Below are positions 1 to 8,854 of a stretch of DNA of 53,549 nucleotides, one piece after another. The stretch spans positions 1 to 53,549 of the forward strand of contig LNEW01000125.1 in the NCBI GenBank assembly GCA_001464375.1, in the 5' to 3' direction. How positions within the stretch are numbered: position 1 is the stretch's first letter; every line of letters starts with the position of its first letter. Both the position numbers and the translations under genes were made by a program. Origin of the DNA: Rhodospirillales bacterium Ga0074136 (lineage in GTDB: Bacteria > Pseudomonadota > Alphaproteobacteria > Acetobacterales > Acetobacteraceae). A model generated the notes under the pieces. The model was given only the letters and a program-made list of their open reading frames with translations. It was not told where the DNA came from and ran no database searches.

Positions 1-47
1 GTCTCCCTTTGCTTGACGCCGGCCAGCCCCGCCGCGCATGACGCGCC

Positions 48-440
48 ATGCGCTTCTCGACCCCGCCCGGCCTCGATGACCTTGTGGACATGGCCGAGCA
101 TGCGCTCGCCGCAATCCCCGCCCCGCTGCGCGACCTGGTGCGGGGCACCGCCATCCTGGTCGAGGATGTGCCCGACGACGAGACGCTGCGCGACATGGGC
201 ATCGAGAGCCCCTGGGAGCTGACCGGCCTGTACCAGGGCGTGCCGCTGACCGAGAAGTCGATCGGCGACATCCCGCGCGAGCCCGACCGCATCCTGCTGT
301 ACCGCGAACCCATCCTGCTGGAATGGATCGAGACCGGCGAGGATCTGTTCCGCCTGGTCCGCAACGTGCTGATCCACGAGATCGGCCACCATTTCGGGCT
401 GACGGACGAGGATATCGCGCGGCTCGAGGAGGGGGACTGA
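48..440 (+). CDS. Minimal zincin-like metallopeptidase (COG3824 type)
   Basis: This 130-residue protein is a small predicted zinc protease of the minimal-metalloprotease family found in alphaproteobacteria and actinobacteria. The C-terminal helix carries HEIGHHFGL, giving an HExxH zinc site at residues 110-114, followed by the acidic tail TDEDIARLEE that is usual for the family. There is no signal peptide, so it should be cytosolic. The ATG at 48 is chosen because the family begins close to this point; an in-frame ATG at 93 would remove the first 15 residues. The substrate of the family is unknown. It stands alone, converging on the CoA-transferase with only 9 bases between the stop codons. 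Confidence 0.85.
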   Translation: MRFSTPPGLDDLVDMAEHALAAIPAPLRDLVRGTAILVEDVPDDETLRDMGIESPWELTGLYQGVPLTEKSIGDIPREPDRILLYREPILLEWIETGEDLFRLVRNVLIHEIGHHFGLTDEDIARLEEGD

Positions 441-449
441 CGGCGCGGG

Positions 450-1589
450 TCAGCCGCCGCGCCCCAGCACCTCCCGGTCATGTTCCCCCAGCCCCGGCGC
501 GCCGCGCGCCGGGCGCGGGCGCACGCCGTCGAAGCTGATCGGCAGCCCCACCACGCGCGGCCCGCCGCCGGGCAGCGCCTGCACCATGTCCATGGCGGCG
601 AATTGCGCGCTGGCCACCACTTCGCCGATGTCGTTCACCGGGGAACACGGTACGCCGGCGGCTTCCAGCGCCGCGATCCAGGCGTCGCGCGGTCGGGTGC
701 GCAGCACCTCGGCGACCAGCGGGATCAGCGTGGCCTTGTGGCGGACGCGCGCGGGGCCCTTGGCGAAGCGTTCGTCGGTCGCCCATTCGGGGTGGCCCAG
801 CACCTGCGCGCAGCGCGCCCACAGCCGGTCGTTGCCCGCCGCCAGGCACAGCGGCCGGTCGGCGGTGTCGAACACCTGGTAGGGCACGATCACCGCGCCG
901 CCGGTGCCGTGGCGCGTCGGCACGTCGCCGGTCGCCAGGTGGTTGTTCACCTGGCCTTCCACCCAATGGACCGCGGTCTCGAACAACGAGGTGTCGACGA
1001 TGCCGCCGCGCCCGGTGATCTCGCGCCGGCGCAGCGCGCCCAGCGCGCCGATCACGGTGAACATCCCGGTCGCCTTGTCGTTGATGGAGGCACCGCAGAA
1101 GGTGGGCGGGTCCTGCGGGCGGCCGGTCACGCTCATCATGCCGCCATAGGCCTGCAGCAGCGGGTCGAAGCCGGGGCGCATGCGCATCGGCCCGACATGC
1201 CCGAAGGCCCAGATCGAACAATAGACCAGGCGCGGATGCCGCGCGGTCATCGCCGCCGGGCCGATGCCGATCTCATCGACCACGCCGGGGCGCAGGTTCT
1301 GGATCAGGATGTCGGCGGTTTCGCACAGCCGGTGCAGCGCCTCGACATCCTCAGCGCGCTTGAGGTCGAGCGTGATGGAGCGCTTGTTGCGGTTCTGCCC
1401 GTGGAAATACAGCGATGTCACGCCGTCGGGGCCGAAGGGCGGGCCCCAGGCGCGCGCATCGTCGCCGCCATCGGGTTTTTCCACCTTGATCACGTCGGCG
1501 CCCATGTCGGCCATGATCGCGCCGGCCAGCGGCCCGGCCAGCGCCTGGCCGACCTCGATCACCCGCACCCCGTCCAGCGGCAGCATCAT
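450..1589 (-). CDS. CaiB/BaiF class III CoA-transferase
   Basis: This 379-residue enzyme should move CoA between carboxylic acids through an aspartyl-CoA thioester intermediate. The N-terminus has the family signature (LDGVRVIEVGQALAGP, then MADMGADVIKVEKP, residues 5-39). NRNKRSITLDLK follows at 66-77. The expected catalytic Asp is D171, in SINDKATGM. The length is typical (about 380-410). No partner gene is adjacent, so the acyl substrate cannot be read from context; racemases of the Amacr type belong to the same family and remain an alternative. The upstream 130 bases are shared with the divergent sulfotransferase gene. Confidence 0.9.
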   Translation of the reverse strand: MMLPLDGVRVIEVGQALAGPLAGAIMADMGADVIKVEKPDGGDDARAWGPPFGPDGVTSLYFHGQNRNKRSITLDLKRAEDVEALHRLCETADILIQNLRPGVVDEIGIGPAAMTARHPRLVYCSIWAFGHVGPMRMRPGFDPLLQAYGGMMSVTGRPQDPPTFCGASINDKATGMFTVIGALGALRRREITGRGGIVDTSLFETAVHWVEGQVNNHLATGDVPTRHGTGGAVIVPYQVFDTADRPLCLAAGNDRLWARCAQVLGHPEWATDERFAKGPARVRHKATLIPLVAEVLRTRPRDAWIAALEAAGVPCSPVNDIGEVVASAQFAAMDMVQALPGGGPRVVGLPISFDGVRPRPARGAPGLGEHDREVLGRGG

Positions 1590-1636
1590 CGGCGTTCCCG
1601 TCCTGTCCCTGGGGCGAGCATAGGGCGATGTGCGTC

Positions 1637-1680
1637 GCGGACCAGGGCCGCGCGGATGGATGGGCGGACCAGGGCCGCGG
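1637..1680. repeat. Short direct repeat in divergent promoter region
   Basis: The sequence GCGGACCAGGGCCGCG occurs at about 1637-1652 and again at about 1664-1679, 27 bases apart, between the divergent CoA-transferase and sulfotransferase genes. It could be a regulator site or a chance duplication; nothing in the sequence decides this. Confidence 0.35.
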
Positions 1681-1720
1681 TCGGTTCCGCCGCCGGCGCC
1701 TCTCTGGTAACGATGGGCGG

Positions 1721-2515
1721 ATGCCGTCCACCCTTCCGCCGCAGGCCGCCGGGCGCAAGCTGGTCTTCCTGCATCTGCCCAAGACCGGCGGCACCTCGCT
1801 GCACCACCACTTCGCCGCGCATTTCGCGCCCGAGGAGATCTGCCCCGAGCGCTTCTCCCGGCTGCACCGCTATTCGCCCGAGGAACTCGACCGCTACCGC
1901 TTCTTCTCGGGCCACTTCAATTTCGACCAGGTCCGCACCATCCCGGGCCGGCTGTTCATCGTGACGGTGCTGCGCGACCCGACCGAACGGCTGCTGTCGA
2001 GCTACTATTTCTGGAAGCGCCACACCGCCGACGCCATCGCCCGGCGCAAGCTGGAAGGCCCCGCCATCGCGCGTTCCGGCAGCATGATCGACTTCCTGCA
2101 CAACACCCATCACGAGGTGCAGGATTCGATCAACAACACCATGACGCGCTACCTGGCCGGCCAGGTGAACGTGCAGGCCGACCTGACCTATCGCTACAGC
2201 GCCGGCGGCCCCGGCGTGCCGGTCAGCGAGCTCGAGGTACTGCACCGCGCCATCGGCAACCTGCTGTCGATGGACGTGATCGGCTTCGCGGGAAACCTGC
2301 ACGAGGCCTATACCCGCGTGGCCCTGGCCTTCGGCATGCCCCGCGTGGCCGAGATCGCGCGGCTCAACACCCGCCGCGACACGCATCCCGACCTCGAGCC
2401 GGCGCAGGAGGAGGAACTGTCGCGCGAGACGCGCGCGGAGATCGACCGGCTGACCCAGCTCGACCGCACCATCTACCGGCTCGCACGCGCGCATCTGCGC
2501 CAGTTCCCCCGCTGA
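1721..2515 (+). CDS. Sulfotransferase-family protein
   Basis: This 264-residue protein resembles PAPS-dependent sulfotransferases. The 5'-phosphosulfate loop is [13 protein letters not shown] (residues 19-31), and the 3'-phosphate-binding segment is [19 protein letters not shown] longer frame starts at 1628, but its first 31 residues are low-complexity, arginine-rich and unlike the family, so I use the ATG at 1721, directly before the conserved [12 protein letters not shown] strand. There is no signal peptide. Bacterial members modify capsule or lipid glycans; the acceptor here is unknown. The stop codon lies inside the first unit of the 24-bp tandem repeat. Confidence 0.82.
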   Translation: MPSTLPPQAAGRKLVFLHLPKTGGTSLHHHFAAHFAPEEICPERFSRLHRYSPEELDRYRFFSGHFNFDQVRTIPGRLFIVTVLRDPTERLLSSYYFWKRHTADAIARRKLEGPAIARSGSMIDFLHNTHHEVQDSINNTMTRYLAGQVNVQADLTYRYSAGGPGVPVSELEVLHRAIGNLLSMDVIGFAGNLHEAYTRVALAFGMPRVAEIARLNTRRDTHPDLEPAQEEELSRETRAEIDRLTQLDRTIYRLARAHLRQFPR

Positions 2516-2655
2516 CGCGCGACGTGACGGGCGCGCTGACGCGCGACATGACGGGCGCGCTGACGCGCGACGTGACGGGCGCGCTGACGCGCGACGTGAC
2601 GGGCGCGCTGACGCGCGACGTGACGGGCGCGCCGACGCGCGACGTGACGGGCGCG
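2512..2655 (+). repeat. 24-bp tandem repeat, six units
   Basis: Six head-to-tail 24-base units start with CTGACGCGCGACGTGACGG and end GCGCG. Units start at 2512, 2536, 2560, 2584, 2608 and 2632. Unit 2 has one change (GACATG) and unit 6 one change (CCGACG), so the array looks recent. The first unit contains the sulfotransferase stop codon. Because 24 is a multiple of three, copy-number change would lengthen or shorten the octapeptide LTRDVTGA in the downstream frame without shifting it. Confidence 0.95.
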
Positions 2656-2751
2656 CCGGCGGCGGCGCTGCTGGCCGGCGTGGGGTTCCTCGCCATCGCG
2701 CTGGCGGCGCTGGCCGTGTATCTGCGCCTGGCTGCCCGGAGCCCCGCATGA
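2524..2751 (+). CDS. Putative small membrane protein with octapeptide repeats
   Basis: This frame would encode 75 residues. The N-terminus is a run of the octapeptide LTRDVTGA (with MTGA/PTRD variants, residues 1-44), and the C-terminus is a single hydrophobic helix ([20 protein letters not shown]) followed by Arg residues. The start could be GTG at 2524 or ATG at 2548 in unit 2; no good ribosome-binding site is seen. Its stop overlaps the start of the acetyltransferase gene in ATGA, which is typical of translational coupling and favours real translation. I recognise no family. It could instead be a fortuitous frame kept open by the repeat. Confidence 0.45.
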   Translation: MTGALTRDMTGALTRDVTGALTRDVTGALTRDVTGAPTRDVTGAPAAALLAGVGFLAIALAALAVYLRLAARSPA

Positions 2752-3392
2752 ACGCGCCGCCCGACCCCGATACGCTGCACCCGATCGCCGGCACGACGCG
2801 CACGGCCTTCCTGCGGCCGCTGCTCGCGCTCAGCCCGCATATCACCAACGTCACGGCGGGGGATTTTTCCTACTACCACGACCACGAGGACCCGCGGCAC
2901 TTCCTGGACTTGTGCGTGCGCTACAATTTCGGCATCGGGCGGCTGACCATCGGGCGGTACTGCGCCATCGCGCATCGCGCGACCTTCCTGATGCCGGCGG
3001 CGAACCACGCCATGGCAGGACCGTCGACCTATCCCTTCGCGATCATGGGCGGGGCGTTTGCCGATGCGCTGCCGCTGGCGGACTACCCGTGGCGCGGCGG
3101 CGGCGACATCACGGTCGGGCACGATGTGTGGCTCGGCACGGAATGCCTGGTGCTGCCGGGGGTGACGATCGGCCACGGCGCCGTGGTGGGCGCGCGCGCG
3201 GTGGTGACCGAGGACGTGCCGCCCTATGGCGTGGTCGCCGGCAATCCGGCACGGCTCGCGCACCGCCGCTTCGATGCGCCCACGGTCGACCGGCTGCTGC
3301 AGATCGCCTGGTGGGACTGGCCCGCCGAGCGTGTCGCGCGCGCCATCCCCGCGCTGGTGCGCGGCGACGTCGACGCGCTCATTCGCGCCTGA
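2748..3392 (+). CDS. CatB-type hexapeptide-repeat O-acetyltransferase
   Basis: This 214-residue left-handed beta-helix acyltransferase belongs to the xenobiotic acetyltransferase group (Vat/CatB relatives), which uses acetyl-CoA. Evidence is the [18 protein letters not shown] segment (59-76), AANHAM with probable catalytic H87, and the hexapeptide repeats [20 protein letters not shown] and [20 protein letters not shown]. The ending [15 protein letters not shown] and a helical tail with WWDWP are family hallmarks. Such proteins may inactivate antibiotics or acetylate surface sugars. The nearby sulfotransferase makes glycan decoration at least as likely as resistance. Its 3' end overlaps the convergent phosphatase gene by 14 bases. 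Confidence 0.88.
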   Translation: MNAPPDPDTLHPIAGTTRTAFLRPLLALSPHITNVTAGDFSYYHDHEDPRHFLDLCVRYNFGIGRLTIGRYCAIAHRATFLMPAANHAMAGPSTYPFAIMGGAFADALPLADYPWRGGGDITVGHDVWLGTECLVLPGVTIGHGAVVGARAVVTEDVPPYGVVAGNPARLAHRRFDAPTVDRLLQIAWWDWPAERVARAIPALVRGDVDALIRA

Positions 3393-4050
3393 GGACGCCG
3401 TCCACCAGCCGGTCGGCCCAGGCGGTGCTGGTGAAGGCGGCGCGCAGCGCGTCTTCCGAATAATCGTCGCGCACCCAGTCGAGGAACGGCTTGTCGCCGC
3501 GCTGCTTCAGGAAGTCGGCGTAGGACCGGAAGAACGCGTCGAGGATGCCGGTGCGCGCCGCCGCCACATGCCCGAAGCGCAGCGAGAGCTGGCCGAGCGC
3601 ATCCTCCACCGGCCGCCCATTGGCCAGCAGCCAGATGCCGGCCGCGAGCCCGGTGCGGTCGGCGCCCGACTTGCAGTGGATCAGCGCGGGTTCGCTGATG
3701 CGCGCGAAGATGCCCGCGAGCCGCAGCACGCGGTCCTTGTGCGGCGCGCCGCGCGATTCCAGCGGCGCGTCGATGTGCTCCAGCCCGAGCGCCGCGGCCG
3801 CCTGCCGGCCCAGCGCGTCCGACCCGCAGGCCTCCCGATGGCCGCGCAGGTTGATCACGGTGCGGATGCCCTGCCGCCGCACCGCCTGTTCGAGCTGCCA
3901 GGGCGTGGGGTGGTTCGACCGGTACAGCCGGCCGCTTTCCACCACGCCCCAATTGCGCCAGCCCAGGCGCAGCAGCGCGTGGTCGACGAACAGGGAATTC
4001 AGCCAGGCTGAGCGGCGGGCGCCGGGGAGGGTGAGGTCGCGGGCGGACAT
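3379..4050 (-). CDS. Tyrosine/dual-specificity phosphatase-like protein
   Basis: This 223-residue protein has the cysteine-phosphatase P-loop [10 protein letters not shown], with nucleophile C126 and R132, after an upstream strand [10 protein letters not shown] (61-70) typical of this fold. [14 protein letters not shown] near residue 41 is also common in the bacterial group. There is no signal peptide. Bacterial relatives act on phosphotyrosine, phosphoinositides or polyphosphate; the substrate is unknown. It is 53 bases downstream of the acyl-CoA ligase on the same strand, so it may be the last gene of that transcript, though function does not link them. Confidence 0.85.
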   Translation of the reverse strand: MSARDLTLPGARRSAWLNSLFVDHALLRLGWRNWGVVESGRLYRSNHPTPWQLEQAVRRQGIRTVINLRGHREACGSDALGRQAAAALGLEHIDAPLESRGAPHKDRVLRLAGIFARISEPALIHCKSGADRTGLAAGIWLLANGRPVEDALGQLSLRFGHVAAARTGILDAFFRSYADFLKQRGDKPFLDWVRDDYSEDALRAAFTSTAWADRLVDGVLRRE

Positions 4051-4103
4051 CGGGCGGGGTTATGGCGCGTCCGGCGGCAAATGTTGAGAGCGATGCCGCG
4101 GCA

Positions 4104-5531
4104 TCATCCACGCGTGAGTTCGTGCCGCATCACCTTGCCGGCCACGTTGCGCGGCAATGCGGCCATCACCACGATGCCGCGCGGCGCCCGCAGGCCGAGC
4201 CGTGCGCGGCAATGCGCCAGCAGCGCGGCGGCATCGAGGCTGCCCGGCGCCACCTCGGTCGCCGCAAGCATCGGAATGTCGCCCAGCCCCAGGCTGCGCC
4301 GGGCGAAAGCGGTGCATTCCCCGAGGCCCGGGAAGCCGGCCGCGGCGCGCTCGATTTCGGCGGGAAAGATGTTGATCGACCCAAGCACCATCATGTCATC
4401 CGCCCGCCCGGCCACGATCAGCGTGCCGTCGGCCAGCAGCCGCCCGAGGTCGCCCGGCTGGAACCAGCCGTCGATGAAGCAGCGCGCCGTCGCCTCGACG
4501 TCGTCCAGGTACCCCTGCGCCATCCCCGCCGTGCGCAGGCGCAGCAGCCCGGTCTCGCCGGCGGGCAGCGCCGCGCCGGAATCGTCCACCACCTGCACCT
4601 CGGCGGTGGGCAGCACGCGGCCCGAGCCTTCCGGACACGCGGCGTGGTCGGCCGGTCCGGCACGCGCGACCGAGCCGACCTCGGAGGTTCCATAGAGCGT
4701 GAAGACCTGGTCGGTCAGCGCCGCCTGCAGGCGCCGCACCAGGCCATCGCCCGGCGCAGCGCCGGCTAGGTCGATGCGCGTCACCGCGGGCCAGGCGCCG
4801 TCCCGCCGAGCCGCCAGCAGGGATTCCGCCTGGTGCGGCGCGAGCCCCAGCATGTCCACGCGGTATCGTGCACAGGTGGCGGCCAGCGACTCGCTGCGCG
4901 AGGCCGCAGCCAGCACATGCGTGTCGCCATTCGCCAGGGCGAACAGCGGAAAGCGCATCCCGTTGTTGTGCTCGAGCCCGACGGGGCGGTGCCGAACGGC
5001 CCCCAGCCCGGCGCGCCGCACGCTCTGGGCCAGCAGTTGCGCCTGGCGCAACGGGATGAGCTTCGGCCGGCCGGTGGTGCCGGAACTCGTCATCACCAGC
5101 AGGGCCTCCGCCTCGGACGCGGCCGGCAGGGCGCCCGGCGCCCCGGCCGCCGCGGCATCGTGGTCGGGGAGCAGCAGCGCCACGCCCGGCAGGGCATCGC
5201 CGGGATCGTCGGCCACCACCACGTCCACGCGGGCGCGCGCCGCGATGTCGGCGCGCTGCGCCGCCGGCTCGTGGCTGCCGAGAGTGACCTGGTGGCAGCC
5301 CAGGCGCAGCAGCGCCAGCGTGACCACCAGATGCGCGAGGTCCTCGCGCAGCGTCACCCCCGCCATCGTGCCCGCCGCCATTCCCGCGCGCGCGAGCCAG
5401 ACCGCCATGCCGGCAACGCGCTCGGCGAGTTCGCCATGCGTCAGCGCAACCCCTGGCCCCGCCACCGCGAGCCGCCGCGGATGGGCGCGCGCCGTGACCT
5501 GCAGCCGCGCGAGAAAGCCATCCGCGGTCAT
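4104..5531 (-). CDS. AMP-forming acyl-CoA synthetase / ligase
   Basis: This 475-residue member of the ANL superfamily should adenylate a carboxylic acid and transfer it to CoA. MTSSGTTGRPKLIPL (147-161) is the phosphate-binding motif, LYGTSEVGS the adenine-binding motif, and QPGDLGRLLADG with VAGRADDMMVLGSINIFP the hinge region. K466 in NVAGKVMRHEL is the likely catalytic lysine. It is shorter than most members. Its start overlaps the stop of the upstream Bug receptor gene (ATGA), so uptake and activation of the same acid are likely coupled. The acid itself cannot be named from sequence. Confidence 0.9.
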   Translation of the reverse strand: MTADGFLARLQVTARAHPRRLAVAGPGVALTHGELAERVAGMAVWLARAGMAAGTMAGVTLREDLAHLVVTLALLRLGCHQVTLGSHEPAAQRADIAARARVDVVVADDPGDALPGVALLLPDHDAAAAGAPGALPAASEAEALLVMTSSGTTGRPKLIPLRQAQLLAQSVRRAGLGAVRHRPVGLEHNNGMRFPLFALANGDTHVLAAASRSESLAATCARYRVDMLGLAPHQAESLLAARRDGAWPAVTRIDLAGAAPGDGLVRRLQAALTDQVFTLYGTSEVGSVARAGPADHAACPEGSGRVLPTAEVQVVDDSGAALPAGETGLLRLRTAGMAQGYLDDVEATARCFIDGWFQPGDLGRLLADGTLIVAGRADDMMVLGSINIFPAEIERAAAGFPGLGECTAFARRSLGLGDIPMLAATEVAPGSLDAAALLAHCRARLGLRAPRGIVVMAALPRNVAGKVMRHELTRG

Positions 5532-6514
5532 GGCGCCGGGCGCAGGTCGATCCGCTGCAGCAGCGCGGCGAGGCGAAGGGCTTCACCGTCCAGGAACGCG
5601 CCGAAGGCTGCGGGTGGGCCGACCGGCGGCACCAGCAGGCCCTCGGCCGCCAGGCGTTCGCGCAGCGGCGTATCGGCACCGAGCACCTCGGCGCAGGCGG
5701 CGTTGAGGCGCCGGATGGCCTCAGGCGGCGTGCGGGCTGGCGCATGCAGGCCGAACCAGCCGACCGAGACAAGCTCCGGCCAGACCTCGGCGAAGACCGG
5801 ATGGTCGGGGAGATGCGGCAGGCGCTGCGGCGCGGTCCAGCCGATGATGCGCGCGCGTCCGGTGCGCTCGGCCGCCAACGCCGGCGGACCGCCCAGCACG
5901 GCGGCGTCCAGCGTGCCGGCCATCAGGTCGTTCACCTGCGGCGCGTCGCCGCGGTAGGTCACCTCGGTCCAATCAAGGCCGAGCATCGTCGCGATCAGGG
6001 CGCCCGTGAGGTGCAGCGAGGATCCGCGGCCGCTGCTGCCGATGCTCACCCGCCCGGGATTGGCGCGCACATGCGCGACGAAGTCACGCAGCATCCAGGG
6101 CAGGCCCTGCCGCACGGTGATCGCATAGGGCAGCGTCGCGAGATGCGCGACCGGCGCAAAATCCTCGACCCGGTAGGGCAGGGCCGGCGCCAGCAGCGGG
6201 TTCACGCTCAGCGTCGCGGTGGCGGAGAACAACAGCCGGTGGCCATCCGCGGGCGCGCGCGCCACCGCCTCGGCCGCGATAGCGGTCTGCGCCCCGGGCC
6301 GGTTCTCGACCACGACGGGCACGCCCAGCAGCGGCGCGAGCCGGTCGGCGAGCGGCCGTGCCACCGCGTCGGAGGACCCGCCAGGACCATAGGGCACGGT
6401 GATGACGACAGGGCGCGTGGGGGACCAGGGCCGATCCGCCCACACGGGGGCTGAGCACAGCGTGAACGACAGAGCGGCGAGCGAGCGGCGGCGCGCCGGC
6501 AACCGGCCCGCCAT
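5528..6514 (-). CDS. Bug/TctC-family periplasmic solute receptor (second of pair)
   Basis: This 328-residue tripartite-tricarboxylate-transporter receptor has a signal peptide with a basic RRRSLAALSF start and cleavage near APVWA. The family N-lobe motif VPYGPGGSSDAVARPLADRL is followed by VVVENRPGAQTAIA. The frame is open much further upstream, but the ATG at 6514 gives the signal peptide and lies 17 bases after the preceding gene. No TctA or TctB membrane subunit is present, as is common for Bug proteins. The ligand is probably an organic acid, later activated by the overlapping ligase. Confidence 0.88.
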   Translation of the reverse strand: MAGRLPARRRSLAALSFTLCSAPVWADRPWSPTRPVVITVPYGPGGSSDAVARPLADRLAPLLGVPVVVENRPGAQTAIAAEAVARAPADGHRLLFSATATLSVNPLLAPALPYRVEDFAPVAHLATLPYAITVRQGLPWMLRDFVAHVRANPGRVSIGSSGRGSSLHLTGALIATMLGLDWTEVTYRGDAPQVNDLMAGTLDAAVLGGPPALAAERTGRARIIGWTAPQRLPHLPDHPVFAEVWPELVSVGWFGLHAPARTPPEAIRRLNAACAEVLGADTPLRERLAAEGLLVPPVGPPAAFGAFLDGEALRLAALLQRIDLRPAP

Positions 6515-6531
6515 CCGCGGTCGCGCCACGC

Positions 6532-7530
6532 CTACTCGACCCGCGCGCCGGAGATCCGCACGGCTTCCTGCCACATCGTCGCCTCGGCGGCGGCGCGCGC
6601 CACCATCTCCTCCGGCGTCGACCACACCGCCAGCGCGCCCACGCGCAGGAAGCGGTCCTTCAGCGCCTGCTCGCCCACGATGCGCCGCAGCGCCCCGTTC
6701 ACGCGCTGGATCACCGCCGGCGGCGTGCCGGTCGGGAACACGAAGCCCTGCCAGGACGACACCACGAAGTTCGGCACGCCCGCTTCCGCCATGGTGGGCA
6801 GGTCCGGCAGGGTCGGCCAGCGCTGCGCCGAGGTGATCGCCAGCGCGCGCATCCGCCCCTCGGTCATCACCGGCACGTAGGACGCCAGGTTGTCGAGCGC
6901 GAAGTCGAGGTCGCCCGACAGCATCGCCGGGATGATCTGCGCCGCCCCGCGGAAGGGCACATGCGTGCCCTCGGCGCCGATGCGCCCGGCGAACAGCCCG
7001 CCCGAGAGATGCCCGGTGGTGCCCACGCCCGGCGAGCCATAGGTGAAGCCGCCGCGCTTGGCCTTCGCCCAGGTGACGAAGTCGGCCAGCGTGCGCGACG
7101 GGTTGTGCTGCGCCGAGACCACCGCGACGTTCGGCAGGTCCCACGCCACGCCCACCGGCATCAGGTCGCGCGTCGGGTCATAGGGCAGGCGGGCATACAG
7201 GAAGCGGTTGATCACCAGGTGCCCGACCGAGGCGATGCCCATGGTGTAGCCATCGGGCGCGGCCTTGGCGGTGGCGTCGATGCCGATGTTGCCGCCGGCG
7301 CCGGCGCGGTTCTCGACCACGAAGGTCTGGCCGAGCGCGGCCTGGAGCTGTTCGCAATAGATGCGCACCAGCACATCGGTCGACCCGCCGGGGGGCCAGG
7401 GCACGATCACGCGCACGGTGCGGTTGGGCCATTCGCCCTGGGCCTGGACGGCGGGCGCGGCCAGCAGGCCGGCGCCGGCGGCGAGGGTCAGGCGCGAGCC
7501 TGCGGAAAGCAACGTGCGGCGGGTGGTCAT
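6532..7530 (-). CDS. Bug/TctC-family periplasmic solute receptor (first of pair)
   Basis: This 332-residue receptor starts with MTTRRTLLSAG, a twin-arginine-like signal cleaved near AVQAQ. It has the family motifs VIVPWPPGGSTDVLVR and VVENRAGAGGNIGIDATAKA, plus the lobe-closing segment TTGHLSGGLF. It is the first gene of a leftward set (Bug, Bug, ligase, possibly phosphatase). It is only distantly similar to the next receptor, so the two probably bind different ligands rather than being a fresh duplication. A GC-rich hairpin (about 7542-7566) lies in the leader just before the start codon. Confidence 0.9.
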   Translation of the reverse strand: MTTRRTLLSAGSRLTLAAGAGLLAAPAVQAQGEWPNRTVRVIVPWPPGGSTDVLVRIYCEQLQAALGQTFVVENRAGAGGNIGIDATAKAAPDGYTMGIASVGHLVINRFLYARLPYDPTRDLMPVGVAWDLPNVAVVSAQHNPSRTLADFVTWAKAKRGGFTYGSPGVGTTGHLSGGLFAGRIGAEGTHVPFRGAAQIIPAMLSGDLDFALDNLASYVPVMTEGRMRALAITSAQRWPTLPDLPTMAEAGVPNFVVSSWQGFVFPTGTPPAVIQRVNGALRRIVGEQALKDRFLRVGALAVWSTPEEMVARAAAEATMWQEAVRISGARVE

Positions 7531-7605
7531 GGTCGGTTTCTCCCGGGGCTGTGTTGCCCCCGGGATATCCCGTCGCGCGTGTGAAGGCCAGATGAAGGCG
7601 GCGGG

Positions 7606-8112
7606 TCAGCCGTCCCGGCGCGCCTGCGCGTTCTTCCCCGCCTGGGAGATGCTGCCGATCACGCGCGGGTCCATGCGCGTGCGGCGCTTGCCGCTGGCCT
7701 TGGCCTGCATGCCCTGGCCGGCCGCGGCGCCGGCGCCGGGGTGGTGGCTGCGGGCCGCGCGCTTGCGCTCCAGCGCTTCCTTCAAGGCGGTGGCGTGGTA
7801 GGCCCGGCGGGCTTCGCCGTGCAACGCCTCGATCCGCGCATTCACCCGCTTCAGCGCGGCGGCGAAGACCTGCTTGCGGCGCAGCAGCGCGGGGTCGTGG
7901 CCGGCGGCGGCGCGCGGTTCGCCCTTGCCGCGGCGGGCACGGCGGTTGCTGTGCACCATGCCGCGCAGGCGGTCGCGCTGTTCGCGCAGCGTGCGCGCCA
8001 GCTTCACCACGTCATCCGCCGGCAGCGCCGCCAAGGCAGGGTGGTGGCTGGACGCGACGAGGGCGAAGTCGTCGCCGAGCAGGCGGCGTTCGGCAGCGAT
8101 GCTGGTGGCCAT
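7606..8112 (-). CDS. Conserved hypothetical helical basic protein
   Basis: This 168-residue protein has no recognised domain. Residues 1-60 form a compact helical stretch (SIAAERRLLGDDFALV, then DDVVKLARTLREQRDRLRG). The rest is highly basic, rich in Arg/Lys/Ala, with a second helix around KRVNARIEALHGEARRAYHA and a basic tail KASGKRRTRMDPRVIGS. It could bind nucleic acid, but this is only charge-based inference. The ATG at 8112 has CGAGGAT a few bases upstream; a longer frame reaches 8214 without a good start. It is probably cytosolic. Confidence 0.7.
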   Translation of the reverse strand: MATSIAAERRLLGDDFALVASSHHPALAALPADDVVKLARTLREQRDRLRGMVHSNRRARRGKGEPRAAAGHDPALLRRKQVFAAALKRVNARIEALHGEARRAYHATALKEALERKRAARSHHPGAGAAAGQGMQAKASGKRRTRMDPRVIGSISQAGKNAQARRDG

Positions 8113-8233
8113 GGGTAATCCTCGTGCAGATGTCGGGCGCGTGGCGCGGCCTGCCGGGCCGCGGGGCGCAGGCATAGCGGTGTGGCGGGCACAACGGAAG
8201 CGCCGCGTCGCCAAGCCGCGCGGGGGCCTGGCG

Positions 8234-8854
8234 CTACCGCCGGTCCCGCAGCACCGCCGCCAGCGTCACCAGCATCGAGGCCGTGGCACCCCAGATGTAG
8301 TGCCGGTCATGCGGCCAGACCCAGAATTCGCGCAGCCTGCCGCGGAATTCCTGGCTGCGGCGTTCCGGCGCCGCGGGGTCGAGCAGCCGCGCCAGCGGGT
8401 ATTCAAAGGGTTCCTCGACCTCGTTCGGATCATGCCGCAGGTCGAAGGGCGGGCGCAGCAGCGCCACCACGGGCGTCACGCAATACCCTGTGCCGGTCAG
8501 CAGGGTGGGCAGGCGGCCGAGCAGGACCGGCAGGGCGGGGTCCAGCCCGACCTCCTCCTGCGCCTCGCGCAGCGCGGTCTGCTCAGGGGTCTCCCCCGCC
8601 TCCATGCGCCCGCCGGGAAACGACACCTGGCCGGCATGGGATTTCAGCCGCGCCGAGCGCAGCGTCAGCAGGATGGTCGGTTCGGGATGCAGCACCAGCG
8701 GCACCAGCACCGCCGCCGGCACCACGCGGCCGCCGGTGCGCGCGGCGCGATCGAGGTCGTCCTCCGGCGACGGCCGGTCGTGCGGCAGGCCGTCCGGGTC
8801 GGCCAGGCGCGCGCGCAGCCGGTCGGGATCGAGCCCCAGCGCCGCGTCGCTCAC
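8234..8854 (-). CDS. NUDIX hydrolase, CoA pyrophosphatase type
   Basis: This 206-residue protein contains a full Nudix box, GGRMEAGETPEQTALREAQE followed by EVGL (81-104), preceded by LKSHAGQVSFP. That combination is the UPF0035 signature of NudL-type CoA diphosphatases, which cut CoA to 3',5'-ADP and 4'-phosphopantetheine. The C-terminus (RRSQEFRGRLREFWVWPHDRHYIWG) also fits the family, whose members often end W-G-aTA. The start overlaps the stop of the DUF1285 gene in ATGA, so the two are co-translated. Confidence 0.88.
   Translation of the reverse strand: MSDAALGLDPDRLRARLADPDGLPHDRPSPEDDLDRAARTGGRVVPAAVLVPLVLHPEPTILLTLRSARLKSHAGQVSFPGGRMEAGETPEQTALREAQEEVGLDPALPVLLGRLPTLLTGTGYCVTPVVALLRPPFDLRHDPNEVEEPFEYPLARLLDPAAPERRSQEFRGRLREFWVWPHDRHYIWGATASMLVTLAAVLRDRR

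Noticed and set aside
1..47. End of an upstream gene
   Set aside because: A TGA occurs near base 13, but too little sequence remains to assign it.
2512..2655. CRISPR-like array
   Set aside because: The 24-base units are contiguous with no spacers, so it is a simple tandem repeat.
7542..7566. Riboswitch-like leader hairpin before the first Bug gene
   Set aside because: A single GC stem with a bulged base; no conserved riboswitch architecture.
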